Shown here: in pieces, positions 6,951-15,315 of the stretch
How the letters are laid out: each line of letters begins with the position of its first letter
Numbering within the stretch: position 1 is the first letter of the stretch
NCBI GenBank assembly: GCA_035457425.1
Contig: DATIBR010000076.1
Span: 1 to 44,652 of the forward strand
Origin: Terriglobales bacterium
GTDB lineage: Bacteria > Acidobacteriota > Terriglobia > Terriglobales > Acidobacteriaceae
Direction: 5' to 3'
Length of the DNA: 44,652 bases
Program-made: the position numbers and the translations under genes
Notes under the pieces: generated by a model
What the model was told of the DNA's origin: nothing
What the model saw: only the letters and a program-made list of their open reading frames with translations
The model's database searches: none

Positions 6951-7382
6951 CAAGTGGTCCGTGCCGCCGGCTTTCTGCTCGTTTTGGCGGGACGGGTGGG
7001 AAGGCGAGCGCGCCTGGCGGATTCCCTCTTGATTGAACCTTGGCCGTCAATGTTGGCGGGCTGGGTTCCGTGGTGGAACCAGGAGAGTTAACATCAGCGA
7101 TGGAAAGTGGAGCGATGACCGCAAAATGGTGCTCCCTCGGATGGCTAAGCAGTCTGAATCGGCACGCGCGACGCAGCAAAGTGGGATAAACTGGCAGAAT
7201 GGGGCCGGCACCGACAACGCGGCGGAGTCCGGGGAGATCGGCGAGCATCGGAACCAGCCGAGTAATAGTGGTATAAAGACGGCCAAAAGCGGAGAAAACC
7301 GGAAGATACCGGTCAATCACGGGCGCTGGGCGATTGTTTCAGGCATAAAAATCGCCCGAGAACCAGAACAGTTAACAGGGGA
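6951..7382. other. rsmG-parA intergenic region, non-coding
   Basis: This part of the 584-base gap has lower G+C than its surroundings and no convincing gene. It holds GGTTCC-gtggt-GGAACC (7074-7090), which resembles a parS palindrome with one extra central base. It also has a stem with arms GGGCGATT (7328-7335) and AATCGCCC (7350-7357) around a 14-base loop, which could end transcripts from rsmG. I looked for DnaA boxes (TTATCCACA type) and saw none, so I cannot call an origin here despite the origin-like neighbours. Confidence 0.5.
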
Positions 7383-7398
7383 TGTTCCACGTGGAACA
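7383..7398. other. parS centromere site 1
   Basis: TGTTCCACGTGGAACA is a perfect 16-bp palindrome of the chromosomal parS type (family consensus tGTTtCACGTGaAACa). It lies 137 bases upstream of parA and is the expected loading site for ParB encoded just downstream. Confidence 0.93.
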
Positions 7399-7423
7399 TC
7401 GTCCGTGGCGCCAGCGAGTTGCG

Positions 7424-7439
7424 CGTTCCACGTGGAACA
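7424..7439. other. parS centromere site 2
   Basis: CGTTCCACGTGGAACA carries the same 14-bp core palindrome as site 1, with only the first outer base changed. The two centres are 41 bp apart, close to four helical turns, so two ParB dimers would sit on the same face of the DNA. Confidence 0.9.
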
Positions 7440-7534
7440 CTTTTCCTCATTTTCCAGATAAAGCCGAGAAATCCTCTGTTGCGCGCTTTCACGAGCTGCT
7501 GCATTCTGGCGTTGCTCTGAGTTCTCCCGACAGC

Positions 7535-8380
7535 ATGGCGCGCGTCATAGCGGTTGCCAATCAGAAGGGCGGCGTGGGCAAGACCACGACGGCCATCAAC
7601 CTGGCGGCCTCCTTTGCGGCCGCCGAGGTCGCGACCCTGCTGGTCGACTGCGACCCGCAATCCAACGCCTCCAGCGGCCTGGGCTTTGCCCGCGACCCCA
7701 ACCGGCTCTCGACCTACGACCTGCTGATGGCCACAGCCGAGGCGCCGGAAGCGGTGCTGCCGACGGCGGTCGAGGGGCTGGCGACCATCCCGGCGCACAA
7801 GAACCTGATCGGCGCGAACCTGGAGCTGGTGAGCGCGGAGCGCCGCGAATATCGCCTGCGCGACGCGCTTCGACCGCTGCGCGACCGCTACCAGTTCATC
7901 GTGCTGGACTGCCCGCCGGCGCTCGACCTGCTGACGCTGAACGCGCTGGTGGCGGCGGATTCCGTGCTCATCCCGATGCAGGCGGAGTACTTCGCGCTGG
8001 AAGGCGTGAGCGAGCTGCTGGACACTATCGAGCGCATCCGGCAGAGCTTCAACCCGGACCTGGTGATCGAGGGCGTCGTGCTGACGATGTACGACGACCG
8101 CACCATCCTGGCGCAGCAGGTGACGCGCGACCTGAAGAGATTCTTCGGCGACCAGCTGTGCCGCACCAGCATCCCGCGCAACGTGCGGCTGGCGGAGGCG
8201 CCGAGCTTCGGGAAGCCGGCGCTCGATTACGACCCGCAATCGCGCGGGGCCGAGGCCTACATCAAGCTGGCGAAAGAGCTGATCACGCGGGCGGAGAAGC
8301 GGCAAGCCGCCGGCGCGCAGGTGCAGGAGAAGGTCGCGGCTGCCGCCGCGCCCTCGACTTCCGAAGTGGAGAGCCTATGA
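7535..8380 (+). CDS. parA: chromosome-partitioning ATPase ParA (Soj)
   Basis: ParA is a Walker-type ATPase that binds DNA when ATP-bound and moves ParB-parS complexes during chromosome segregation. The 281-residue protein has the deviant Walker A KGGVGKTT (11-18), the A' motif LVDCDPQ, Walker B FIVLDCPPALDLL, and PMQAEYFALEG typical of small chromosomal ParA/Soj proteins without an N-terminal HTH. The ATG at 7535 gives the family N-terminus MARVIAVANQKGG; the open frame extends further upstream through the parS sites but without homology. parB starts inside its stop codon (ATGA overlap), so the pair is translationally coupled. Confidence 0.96.
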   Translation: MARVIAVANQKGGVGKTTTAINLAASFAAAEVATLLVDCDPQSNASSGLGFARDPNRLSTYDLLMATAEAPEAVLPTAVEGLATIPAHKNLIGANLELVSAERREYRLRDALRPLRDRYQFIVLDCPPALDLLTLNALVAADSVLIPMQAEYFALEGVSELLDTIERIRQSFNPDLVIEGVVLTMYDDRTILAQQVTRDLKRFFGDQLCRTSIPRNVRLAEAPSFGKPALDYDPQSRGAEAYIKLAKELITRAEKRQAAGAQVQEKVAAAAAPSTSEVESL

Positions 8381-9264
8381 ACGACAAGCGCAAAGTGCTG
8401 GGCCGCGGCCTGGAATCGTTGTTGCCGGGAGCGCGGGCTACCGCGACGGCGCCCGCCCCGGTGGCGGCGGCGGCCGAGTCCGGCGGGGTCCGCGAGATCC
8501 CGATCGAGGAGATCGAGCGCAACCCGTACCAGACGCGGACGCGGCTGGACGAAGTCGCGCTGCACGAGCTGGCGGCCTCGATCCGCTCGAACGGCGTGGT
8601 GCAGCCGGTGGTGGTGCGGCGCGTGGAAGGGCGCTACCAGCTCATCGCGGGCGAGCGGCGCTGGCGCGCCTCGAAGCTGGCGGGGAAGCAGACGGTGCCG
8701 GCGATCGTGAAGGAAGCCTCGAACGAGCAGGCGATGGAGATGACCATCATCGAGAACCTGCAGCGCGAGGACCTGAACCCGATCGAGCAGGCGCGCGCCT
8801 ACGAGCGGCTGTCGCGCGAGTTCAACCTGACACAGGAGCAGATGGCGCAGCGCACCGGCAAGGACCGGTCGTCGGTGGCGAACTTCCTGCGGCTGCTGAA
8901 GCTGCCGGTCGAGGTGCAGCTCGACGTAGAGAGCGGCGGGCTCTCGTTCGGGCACGCGAAGGTGCTGATGATGCTGGAGTCGGGCGAAGCGCAGCTGGAG
9001 CTGGCGAAGCGCGCGGTGGACGACGCGCTCTCGGTGCGGCAGCTGGAGCAGATCGTGCACGACCTGATGCATCCGGAGCCGAAGGCGACGCGTGCCGCGC
9101 GCCAGGTGGATCCCAACATCCGCGAGGCGGAGAGGGAACTGGAGCGCGCGCTGGGCGTGCGCGTGGAGATCCGCGACTCCGGGGGCAAGGGCAAGATCAT
9201 CCTGCGCTACGGCTCGCTCGAGGACTATGACCGGGTGGTGGAGATGCTGGGCCGGAAGCCGTAG
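8377..9264 (+). CDS. parB: chromosome-partitioning protein ParB (Spo0J, CTP-dependent clamp family)
   Basis: ParB binds parS, spreads as a CTP-dependent DNA clamp and stimulates ParA. The 295-residue protein starts with the ParA-interacting peptide KRKVLGRGLESLLPG (4-18). The ParB/Srx domain carries NPYQTR (49-54), the CTP-binding GERRWRA box (92-98) and ENLQRED (126-132). The central helix-turn-helix is LTQEQMAQRTGKDRSSVANF (151-170), and a C-terminal dimerisation domain follows. The ATG overlaps the parA stop by 4 bases. Two parS sites upstream of parA complete the system. Confidence 0.96.
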   Translation: MNDKRKVLGRGLESLLPGARATATAPAPVAAAAESGGVREIPIEEIERNPYQTRTRLDEVALHELAASIRSNGVVQPVVVRRVEGRYQLIAGERRWRASKLAGKQTVPAIVKEASNEQAMEMTIIENLQREDLNPIEQARAYERLSREFNLTQEQMAQRTGKDRSSVANFLRLLKLPVEVQLDVESGGLSFGHAKVLMMLESGEAQLELAKRAVDDALSVRQLEQIVHDLMHPEPKATRAARQVDPNIREAERELERALGVRVEIRDSGGKGKIILRYGSLEDYDRVVEMLGRKP

Positions 9265-9300
9265 CACATTGATGCTCATCGATATGCAATGGGATCCCGT

Positions 9301-9315
9301 CGCCCTCCCAGGGCG
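9301..9315 (+). terminator. short GC hairpin after parB
   Basis: CGCCCT, loop CCC, AGGGCG: a perfect 6-bp stem 36 bases after the parB stop, without a T-run. It may stabilise or end the parAB transcript. Confidence 0.3.
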
Positions 9316-9454
9316 CCGGCAGCAAGTGCTTGACGGGAGCGCCTGGCGGCAGTAGCTTGTGCCGCGTTCTGAGCCCCGGCCCTTGCGCGGTCGGCCAGTA
9401 AGTCGAACGAGAGCCCTCCGCGACGGGAGCACCTGTACTGTGGAGGCGCCTCTC

Positions 9455-11224
9455 ATGCATCGTTCCCGCCTGTTGGTAAACCTCAGCGTCCTCTTGCTGG
9501 TCCTTCTCTCTGCCGGCGCGCCGGCGCTTGGCCAGAAGCCCAAGGGTTCGAGCGCGCAAAAGCCGCGCAGCGGCGCGCAACGCGGCGTTCCGCAGCAAGC
9601 GAAAGCCAAGTACAAAGGCGTGTGGGAGCCGGTGAACTACGAGCAGCCGATCGAGTTCCGGTCGGTGTACTTCGTGGACGCGAAGACGGGCTGGGCGGCG
9701 GGAGCGCACGGAACGATCGTGCGGACGCGTGACGCGGGCAAGACGTGGGAGACGCAGATGGGAGGCGACCCGCAGAACAGCGAGGAGACGTTCGACAACC
9801 TGTACTTCATCGACGAGCGGCAGGGATGGGTGATGGGGCCGTCGAAGTCGGTGGTGCAGCGCAAGCTGTTCGCGACCAGCGACGGCGGCGAGACGTGGCG
9901 TCCGGTGGGGACGATCTGCGCGGAGCTGCTGGCCTGCACCGATTACGCGTTCACGTCAGCGAATAGCGGCGTGTTCCTGACGGGCGGGAAGATCTTTCAC
10001 ACCCGAGACGGCGGCAAGAAATGGCGCGAGGCGCTCCCCAAGTGCGAGGTGCAGACCGAGGTCGATGGGGTGGCGAAGCAGGCGAATTGCGCGATGAAGT
10101 CGGTGCGTTTCGTGTCGGAGAACGTGGGATACGCGGCGGGGGCGGCAAGCGGCGGGACGGCCGTGGTCATGAAGACGCAGAACGGCGGCGCGAGCTGGGA
10201 CTATCTGTGGGTGCAGCCGGACGTGGGGCACCGCGACGAAGACCATTTCAAGCAGACGATCTCCTTCCTGGACGAGCGCCACGGGTACCTGGTGCTGCCG
10301 CGCGCGGGGAAGATCCTGAAGACGACCGACGGGGGCGAGAGCTGGGAGGAGCTGACGGCGACGGCGAAGGGCGAGTTGCGCTTTGCCGATCCCGAGGTGG
10401 GCTGGGTGATGGATGGCGGCAAGTGGACCTGGACGACCGACGGCGGGAAGCATTGGAACTCGCGCGAGTTCTCGGCGCTTTCGGGCGGGGAGTCGTTCAG
10501 CCTGCCGGCGCGGCAGCGCGGCTACGTGGCGGGACGGGGCGGAATGATCTACCGCTACAGCGTGGTGCCGGCGGAGTACACGTCGGAGGGCATGATCGAG
10601 GCGCCGGCGATGACGAGCGCGAGCGCGGAGCAGATGACGCAGCGCCTGGCAAAGATGAAGTCGGGAGTGGGCGCGCTGCGGACGAAGCTGGCGGCGGCGC
10701 AGAAGAAGGCGGGCGGGACGTCGGCGAAGAGCTCGGCGGCAACGTCGTCGGGAGGCGCGAAGAGCGGAGGCGCGAAGGGGCGGCCGGCGACGGGCAGCAC
10801 GGCGTCGGCGGAAAGCGCGGAGAGCAGCGCGAGCGAGCCGGCGGAGGAGCAGGCGGCGGAAGGCGCCACCGAGACGGGCGGGGGCGGGGAGAGCGCCGAG
10901 CCCGCGGCGGAAGAGGGCGGCTTCGTGCAGGATTGTTGTCCGGAGCAGCTCCAGGAGGTGGAGAGCACCGTGCAGGAGACGGCGGCGGAGCTGCCGAAGT
11001 TCGGCGGGCAGTTCCGCAACCTCAACCTGTTCAGCGCGGGTCTGAAGATGGTGCAGGACTTCATGAACCGCGGCAAGGAGCTGAAGTCGGCGTTCGCCGA
11101 GCTGCGCGGGGCGAAGGACGCGGACTCGGCGATGGCCGCTCTCAACAAGCTGGCAGGCAGCGCGGACAGCCTGACGCAGGAAGTGACGGCGCGGACGAGC
11201 GGCGAGAGCCCGGAGGAGGAATAG
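9455..11224 (+). CDS. secreted Ycf48/BNR-type beta-propeller protein
   Basis: A 589-residue exported protein. A signal peptide (about 1-26, LLVNLSVLLLVLLSAGAPALG) is followed by a basic linker and a beta-propeller of Ycf48/BNR-like repeats (about 55-365), each ending in a TxDGGxxW-type turn: VRTRDAGKTWE, ATSDGGETWR, HTRDGGKKWRE, KTTDGGESWEE, WTTDGGKHWN. After residue 390 comes an Ala/Ser/Gly/Glu-rich disordered stretch, then a helical C-terminus with a Cys-Cys pair (QDCCPEQLQ). Related proteins act in photosystem assembly in cyanobacteria, but no such role is suggested here. The ATG at 9455 has a GGAGG ribosome site. The next gene follows after 3 bases. Confidence 0.8.
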   Translation: MHRSRLLVNLSVLLLVLLSAGAPALGQKPKGSSAQKPRSGAQRGVPQQAKAKYKGVWEPVNYEQPIEFRSVYFVDAKTGWAAGAHGTIVRTRDAGKTWETQMGGDPQNSEETFDNLYFIDERQGWVMGPSKSVVQRKLFATSDGGETWRPVGTICAELLACTDYAFTSANSGVFLTGGKIFHTRDGGKKWREALPKCEVQTEVDGVAKQANCAMKSVRFVSENVGYAAGAASGGTAVVMKTQNGGASWDYLWVQPDVGHRDEDHFKQTISFLDERHGYLVLPRAGKILKTTDGGESWEELTATAKGELRFADPEVGWVMDGGKWTWTTDGGKHWNSREFSALSGGESFSLPARQRGYVAGRGGMIYRYSVVPAEYTSEGMIEAPAMTSASAEQMTQRLAKMKSGVGALRTKLAAAQKKAGGTSAKSSAATSSGGAKSGGAKGRPATGSTASAESAESSASEPAEEQAAEGATETGGGGESAEPAAEEGGFVQDCCPEQLQEVESTVQETAAELPKFGGQFRNLNLFSAGLKMVQDFMNRGKELKSAFAELRGAKDADSAMAALNKLAGSADSLTQEVTARTSGESPEEE

Positions 11225-11227
11225 CGC

Positions 11228-12388
11228 ATGAAGAAGGCGACATTGCTGGCGATGGTGCTGTGGGTCGTGAGCGCGTGGGCGGCGGAACCGTGTTGCAGCA
11301 TCACTTCCATCGACCAGGCGACTGGCCGGGTGACGGCGGTCGTGAAGCAGACCGGGCGCCGCTTCACGTTCGAAGTGAAGAACGCGCAGACGCTGGCCGG
11401 GTTGAAGGTGGGCCAGGGGATCTACGCGAACCTGACCGGCAAGCAGGTGTCGCTCGACGGCAAGAGCGCGTGCTGCAGGATCATCGCGATCGCGGAGCCG
11501 GCCGAGCCGGTGGGCAGCGCGGCGTCGTCGGCGACCGCGCAGAAGAAGAGCGGGGAGAAGATCGCGAGCACGAGCGCGGACACCACGAAGGGGAAGGCGG
11601 AGGAGACCTCGTCGACGGCAGGCGCAACGCGGGGGCGTCCGGAGAGCGAGGCGGAGGAGCAGGCGGAGGCGGCGCGGCCGGCGCCCAGCGAAGCGCAAGC
11701 GGCGACCATGCAGGAAGGGGAGGACGAGGACGACGGCGAGCCGCCCGACCCGAAGCCGGCGCGGGCGGCGTTGGTGAAGCCGAAGGGCGTGACCGGGCGC
11801 GCGGGCGGCAAGGATACAAAGAAGCTCAGCGAGGTGCCCTACGCCGACAAGATCCTGAAGGAAGTGATGCGTGGGCTGAAGGACCGCGAGATCGACGTGG
11901 CGCTGATCCGGGGCGAGAAATACATGATCAACAAGTGCCTGGGGATCAAGGCGAGCACGGGAACGTTCGCGCTGAAGCTGGAGAATCCCGACCTGCGGCT
12001 GGACGGCAGCGGCGTGAAGATGACGCTGAACATCCCGCGCATCGCGATGCACGCGCTGAAGGTCCGCATCCGCCCGAACACCAACCTGATGAAGAACCCG
12101 TGCAGCTTCAGCAAGCGCCACAAGGTGGGCGGGACCGCGAAGGACGTGAAGCTGGTGATGCGCTTCGACCCGGTGCTGGACATGCAGCAGTGCCAACTGG
12201 GCGGCGTGGGGAAGCCGGAGATCAAATGGCGGATCGGGGAGCTGAACCTGAAGCCGCTGCAGAACGACCTCGACAAGATCGCCAAGAACATGATCGAAGA
12301 CGCGCTCACCAACGCATCGAACTTCAACCTGATGGACCGGACGACGGCGGCCTTCAACGCCGCGATCGGGGCAGAGTGCAAGAAGTGA
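11228..12388 (+). CDS. secreted hypothetical protein with Cys-Cys pairs
   Basis: A 386-residue exported protein. Signal peptide about 1-19. Residues 20-90 form a small beta module bounded by two Cys pairs (AEPCCSITSID ... GKSACCRIIAI) with the pattern GRVTAVVKQTGRRFTFEV and LKVGQGIYANL; I have seen this type of module in acidobacterial proteins without known function. Residues about 95-190 are disordered (Ala/Glu/Lys/Pro). The C-terminal 190 residues alternate amphipathic strands (LKLENPDLRLDGSGVKMTLN) and end in long helices, recalling lipid-binding folds, but that is only an impression. It is coupled to the upstream propeller gene, which also has a Cys-Cys motif, so the two may act together in the envelope. 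Confidence 0.7.
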   Translation: MKKATLLAMVLWVVSAWAAEPCCSITSIDQATGRVTAVVKQTGRRFTFEVKNAQTLAGLKVGQGIYANLTGKQVSLDGKSACCRIIAIAEPAEPVGSAASSATAQKKSGEKIASTSADTTKGKAEETSSTAGATRGRPESEAEEQAEAARPAPSEAQAATMQEGEDEDDGEPPDPKPARAALVKPKGVTGRAGGKDTKKLSEVPYADKILKEVMRGLKDREIDVALIRGEKYMINKCLGIKASTGTFALKLENPDLRLDGSGVKMTLNIPRIAMHALKVRIRPNTNLMKNPCSFSKRHKVGGTAKDVKLVMRFDPVLDMQQCQLGGVGKPEIKWRIGELNLKPLQNDLDKIAKNMIEDALTNASNFNLMDRTTAAFNAAIGAECKK

Positions 12389-12401
12389 GAGCGCATCACG
12401 C

Positions 12402-12551
12402 ATGATCCGGAGGCTTGCGAGCGGCAAGTACCGCCTGTACTCGCGCAAGAAGGACCCGAAGACGGGCCGCCGGCGGAACCTGGGGACGTTCTCGTCGTTA
12501 GCCGCGGCGAAGAAGCACGAGCGCGCGGTGCAATTCTCCAAGCGGGGCTAA
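12402..12551 (+). CDS. 49-residue conserved basic protein
   Basis: The product starts MIRRLASGKYRLYSRKK and continues DPKTGRRRNLGTFSSLAAA, then KKHERAVQFSKRG. It is very basic and compact. I recognise the pattern GKYRLYSRK..KTGKRRNLGTF...A..HER.VQ.FKR from short uncharacterised proteins found in several phyla, so this is a real gene although only 150 bases long. A nucleic-acid- or ribosome-associated role is plausible from the charge, but nothing proves it. It begins 13 bases after the secreted-protein gene and ends 61 bases before kinase 1. Confidence 0.75.
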   Translation: MIRRLASGKYRLYSRKKDPKTGRRRNLGTFSSLAAAKKHERAVQFSKRG

Positions 12552-12586
12552 GGCCCGAAGATACTGGCCTGCGCTGGGTTCGCGCG

Positions 12587-12592
12587 TATAAT
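12587..12592 (+). promoter_or_regulatory. -10 box (TATAAT) of kinase 1
   Basis: A perfect TATAAT in the context CGCGTATAATCGCGCGACC, 20 bases before the ATG at 12613. The same extended sequence precedes kinase 3. No good -35 and no Shine-Dalgarno are visible; the predicted leader is only about 14 nt. Confidence 0.65.
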
Positions 12593-12612
12593 CGCGCGAC
12601 CCCAGAAAGACC

Positions 12613-15282
12613 ATGGCCCTCACCCCTGGCAGCAAGCTTGGACCCTACGAGATCGTGTCGCCCGTCGGCGCGGGCGGCATGGGCGAGGTGTATCGCGCCA
12701 AAGACACGCGGCTCGACCGCGAGGTCGCGATCAAGGTGCTGCCGAGCGCGCTCGCTTCCGATCCCGACCTGCGCGCGCGGCTGGAGCGCGAGGCGCGCGC
12801 CATCAGCGCGCTGAACCATCCCAACATCTGCACGCTCTACGACGTGGGCCAGCACGACGGCACCGACTACCTGGTGATGGAGCTGCTGGAGGGCGAGTCG
12901 CTGGCAGAGCGGCTGCACAAGGGAGCGCTGCCGGTGGAGCAGGTGCTGGCGTATGGGCAGCAGATCGCCGACGCGCTCGAGAAGGCGCATCGCTCGGGCA
13001 TCATCCATCGGGACCTCAAGCCGGGGAACATCGTGCTGACGAAGGGCGGCGCCAAGCTGCTCGACTTCGGGCTGGCCAAGCCGCGCGCGGCGGCGGCGGG
13101 CGCCGCCTTCTCCGGCGCCATCACCAAGACCACTCCCATCTCGCCCATCACGCAGCAGGGGACGGTGGTGGGGACGTTCCAGTACATGTCCCCCGAGCAG
13201 GTGGAGGGACAGGAAGCGGACGCGCGCTCCGACATCTTTGCGTTCGGCGCGGTGCTGTACGAGATGACGACCGGCAAGCGCGCGTTTGAGGGCAAGTCGC
13301 AGCTCTCGGTGGCCTCGGCCATCCTGGAAAAGGACCCCGAGCCGATCTCGAAGCTGCAGCCGATGACGCCGCCGGCGCTGGAGCACGTGGTCGTGACCTG
13401 CCTGGCGAAAGATCCGGAAGACCGCTTCCAGACGGCGCACGACGTGAAGCTGCAGCTCAAGTGGATCGCGGTGGGCGGCTCGACGGCGGTGGGGATGCCG
13501 GCGCTGAAGGCGACGCACCGCAAGCTGCGCGAGCGGCTGCTGTGGGCGGGACTGGCGGCGGCGCTGGCGCTGGCGGCCGGGATGGCGTGGCTGGTCCCGT
13601 GGTCGCCTCCGGCGCCGCGCCGGCTGGAGGCCAGCCTGCTGGCGCCCGAAAAGCGCTCCTTCTCCGCTTTCGATTTCGCGCTCTCGCCGGACGGCAACAA
13701 GCTCGCCTTCGTGACGATCGCGGAGGGGAGCCGTCCGCAGCTCTGGGTGCGGGGGCTGGACAGCAACGCGGCGCAACCGATCGCGGATACGGATGGGGCC
13801 TCGTTCCCGTTCTGGTCGGCCGACAGCCGGAGCATCGGGTTCTTCGCCGTCGGCAAGCTGAAGCGAGTGGAAGCCACCGGCGGCCCGGTGCAGACGCTGG
13901 CGGACGCCTCGGAGGGTCGCGGGGGAACCTGGAATCCGGAGGGCGTGATCCTGTTCACGCCGACCACGGGCGACGCGATCTATCGCATCCCGGCGACGGG
14001 CGGACCGGTCACGCAGCTCACCCACCTGGACGGCAAGTCGCAAACCTCGCACCGCTGGCCGTGGTTCCTTCCCGACGGCAAGCATTTCCTGCTGCTGGTG
14101 CGGGGCGGGACGAACGCGGCCGCCGCGGGCAAGAGCAAGGACAGCCAGAGCGGGATCTTCATCGGGGCGCTCGATTCGGGCGAGATCACGCAGGTGGCCC
14201 AAGGCGACCGCCGCCCGATGTACGCGGCCGGCTACATCCTTTATCCGCACGACAATTACCTGGAAGCGCAAGCGTTCGACGCGCGGGAGCGGAAAGTGTT
14301 GGGGAACCCGACGCCGGTGGTGGAACGACTGCTCACCGACGACCGCTGGACGGCTTCCTATTCGGTGTCGCAGGACGGCAAGCTGGCGTACCTCTCGGGG
14401 CTCGCGCAGACGACCGACCTGCGGTGGCGAGCGCGGGACGGCAAGTCATCCCCCTTGGCGATCCAAGGCTCGGCGTCGGTGATGCGGCTGGCGCCCGACG
14501 GCACGCGCGCGGCCGCCAGCATGAGCGAAGCGGGAGCGGCGCTCGATATCTGGATGCTGGACCTGAAGCGCAACCTGCGCACGCGCTTCACCTTCGCGCC
14601 GGGCGATGACGACGACCCGGTGTGGTCGGCGGACGGCAAGACCATCTACTTCGACTCCTCGCGCAGCGGCTCCTACAACCTCTACCGCAAGGCGGCGGAT
14701 GGTTCCGGGACGGAGGAGCTGCTGCTCGACAACAGCAACGTGAAGTACCCGACCAGCGTCTCCAGCGACGGACGCTACCTGGCGTACGACACCATGGACC
14801 CGTCGAACAAGAACCAGTACGACGTGATGGTGCTGCCGCTGTTCGGCGACAAGAAGCCCATCCCGGTGGCGAGCTCGGGGTTCAGCGAGCGGCTGGGGGT
14901 CTTCTCCCCGGATGGGAAATGGATGGCCTACATCTCGAACGAATCGGGGCGCACCGAGGTGTACGTGACCTCGTTCCCGCCGACGGGAGCGAAGTTCCAG
15001 ATCTCGACCGGCGGAGGGAATTCTCCGAAGTGGCGGGGCGACGGGAAGGAGCTGTTCTACTACGCCGACGACGGCCACGTGGTCGGGGTGGCGCTCACGG
15101 CCAGCGGGAACACCTTGCAGGTCGGCGCCGCGACGCCGCTTTTCGCCGCGCCCACCACGAACGTGCTGTATGCGTTCGACGTCACGCGCGATGGGCAGCA
15201 CTTCCTGGTGCTGGAGAGGCCGGAATTGGGCACCAATAGCCTGACCCTGGTCGTGAACTGGATGACGTCGCTCAGGAAGTAG
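12613..15282 (+). CDS. receptor-like Ser/Thr protein kinase with TolB-type beta-propeller (kinase 1)
   Basis: An 889-residue Hanks-type kinase. The N-terminal cytoplasmic kinase domain (about 12-275) is complete: glycine loop GAGGMG (19-24), VAIK with Lys41, catalytic HRDLKPGN (132-139, Asp134) and DFG at 151-153. A Thr/Ser-rich activation segment (TKTTPISPITQQGTVVG) precedes SPEQ. A membrane helix lies at about 308-330. The C-terminal 550 residues are a TolB/WD40-like propeller (repeats such as LSPDGNKLAFV, WSADSRSIGFF, FSPDGKWMAYIS) expected outside the membrane as a sensor. It is closest to kinase 4 by eye (shared activation segment) and 33 bases precede kinase 2. Confidence 0.95.
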   Translation: MALTPGSKLGPYEIVSPVGAGGMGEVYRAKDTRLDREVAIKVLPSALASDPDLRARLEREARAISALNHPNICTLYDVGQHDGTDYLVMELLEGESLAERLHKGALPVEQVLAYGQQIADALEKAHRSGIIHRDLKPGNIVLTKGGAKLLDFGLAKPRAAAAGAAFSGAITKTTPISPITQQGTVVGTFQYMSPEQVEGQEADARSDIFAFGAVLYEMTTGKRAFEGKSQLSVASAILEKDPEPISKLQPMTPPALEHVVVTCLAKDPEDRFQTAHDVKLQLKWIAVGGSTAVGMPALKATHRKLRERLLWAGLAAALALAAGMAWLVPWSPPAPRRLEASLLAPEKRSFSAFDFALSPDGNKLAFVTIAEGSRPQLWVRGLDSNAAQPIADTDGASFPFWSADSRSIGFFAVGKLKRVEATGGPVQTLADASEGRGGTWNPEGVILFTPTTGDAIYRIPATGGPVTQLTHLDGKSQTSHRWPWFLPDGKHFLLLVRGGTNAAAAGKSKDSQSGIFIGALDSGEITQVAQGDRRPMYAAGYILYPHDNYLEAQAFDARERKVLGNPTPVVERLLTDDRWTASYSVSQDGKLAYLSGLAQTTDLRWRARDGKSSPLAIQGSASVMRLAPDGTRAAASMSEAGAALDIWMLDLKRNLRTRFTFAPGDDDDPVWSADGKTIYFDSSRSGSYNLYRKAADGSGTEELLLDNSNVKYPTSVSSDGRYLAYDTMDPSNKNQYDVMVLPLFGDKKPIPVASSGFSERLGVFSPDGKWMAYISNESGRTEVYVTSFPPTGAKFQISTGGGNSPKWRGDGKELFYYADDGHVVGVALTASGNTLQVGAATPLFAAPTTNVLYAFDVTRDGQHFLVLERPELGTNSLTLVVNWMTSLRK

Positions 15283-15297
15283 GCCGCGCCGCCGCGC

Positions 15298-15303
15298 TAT
15301 AAT
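15298..15303 (+). promoter_or_regulatory. -10 box (TATAAT) of kinase 2
   Basis: A perfect TATAAT in CGCTATAATCGCGAACC ends 12 bases before the ATG at 15316 and 15 bases after the kinase 1 stop. Transcription would begin about 5 nt before the start codon. Kinase 2 therefore probably has its own promoter even though the gene gap is only 33 bases. Confidence 0.65.
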
Positions 15304-15315
15304 CGCGAACCTTCC

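Noticed and set aside
6951-7382. Replication origin in the rsmG-parA gap
   Set aside because: parS sites and neighbours fit, but no DnaA boxes, A+T-rich unwinding element or dnaA/dnaN were seen.
7033-7461. A 142-codon plus-strand frame in the rsmG-parA gap
   Set aside because: It runs through both parS palindromes, has no family resemblance and no ribosome site; better read as non-coding.
9956-12541. An open frame of about 860 codons on the minus strand opposite the two secreted-protein genes; similar long antisense frames at 11839-14271 and 16420-19176
   Set aside because: They lie wholly opposite clearly coding genes, have Arg/Ala/His-rich compositions typical of reversed GC-rich codons, and show no recognisable domain.
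12389-12612. Treating kinases 1-3 as a single operon
   Set aside because: Each has its own perfect TATAAT box right before its ATG; read-through remains possible but independent promoters are better supported.
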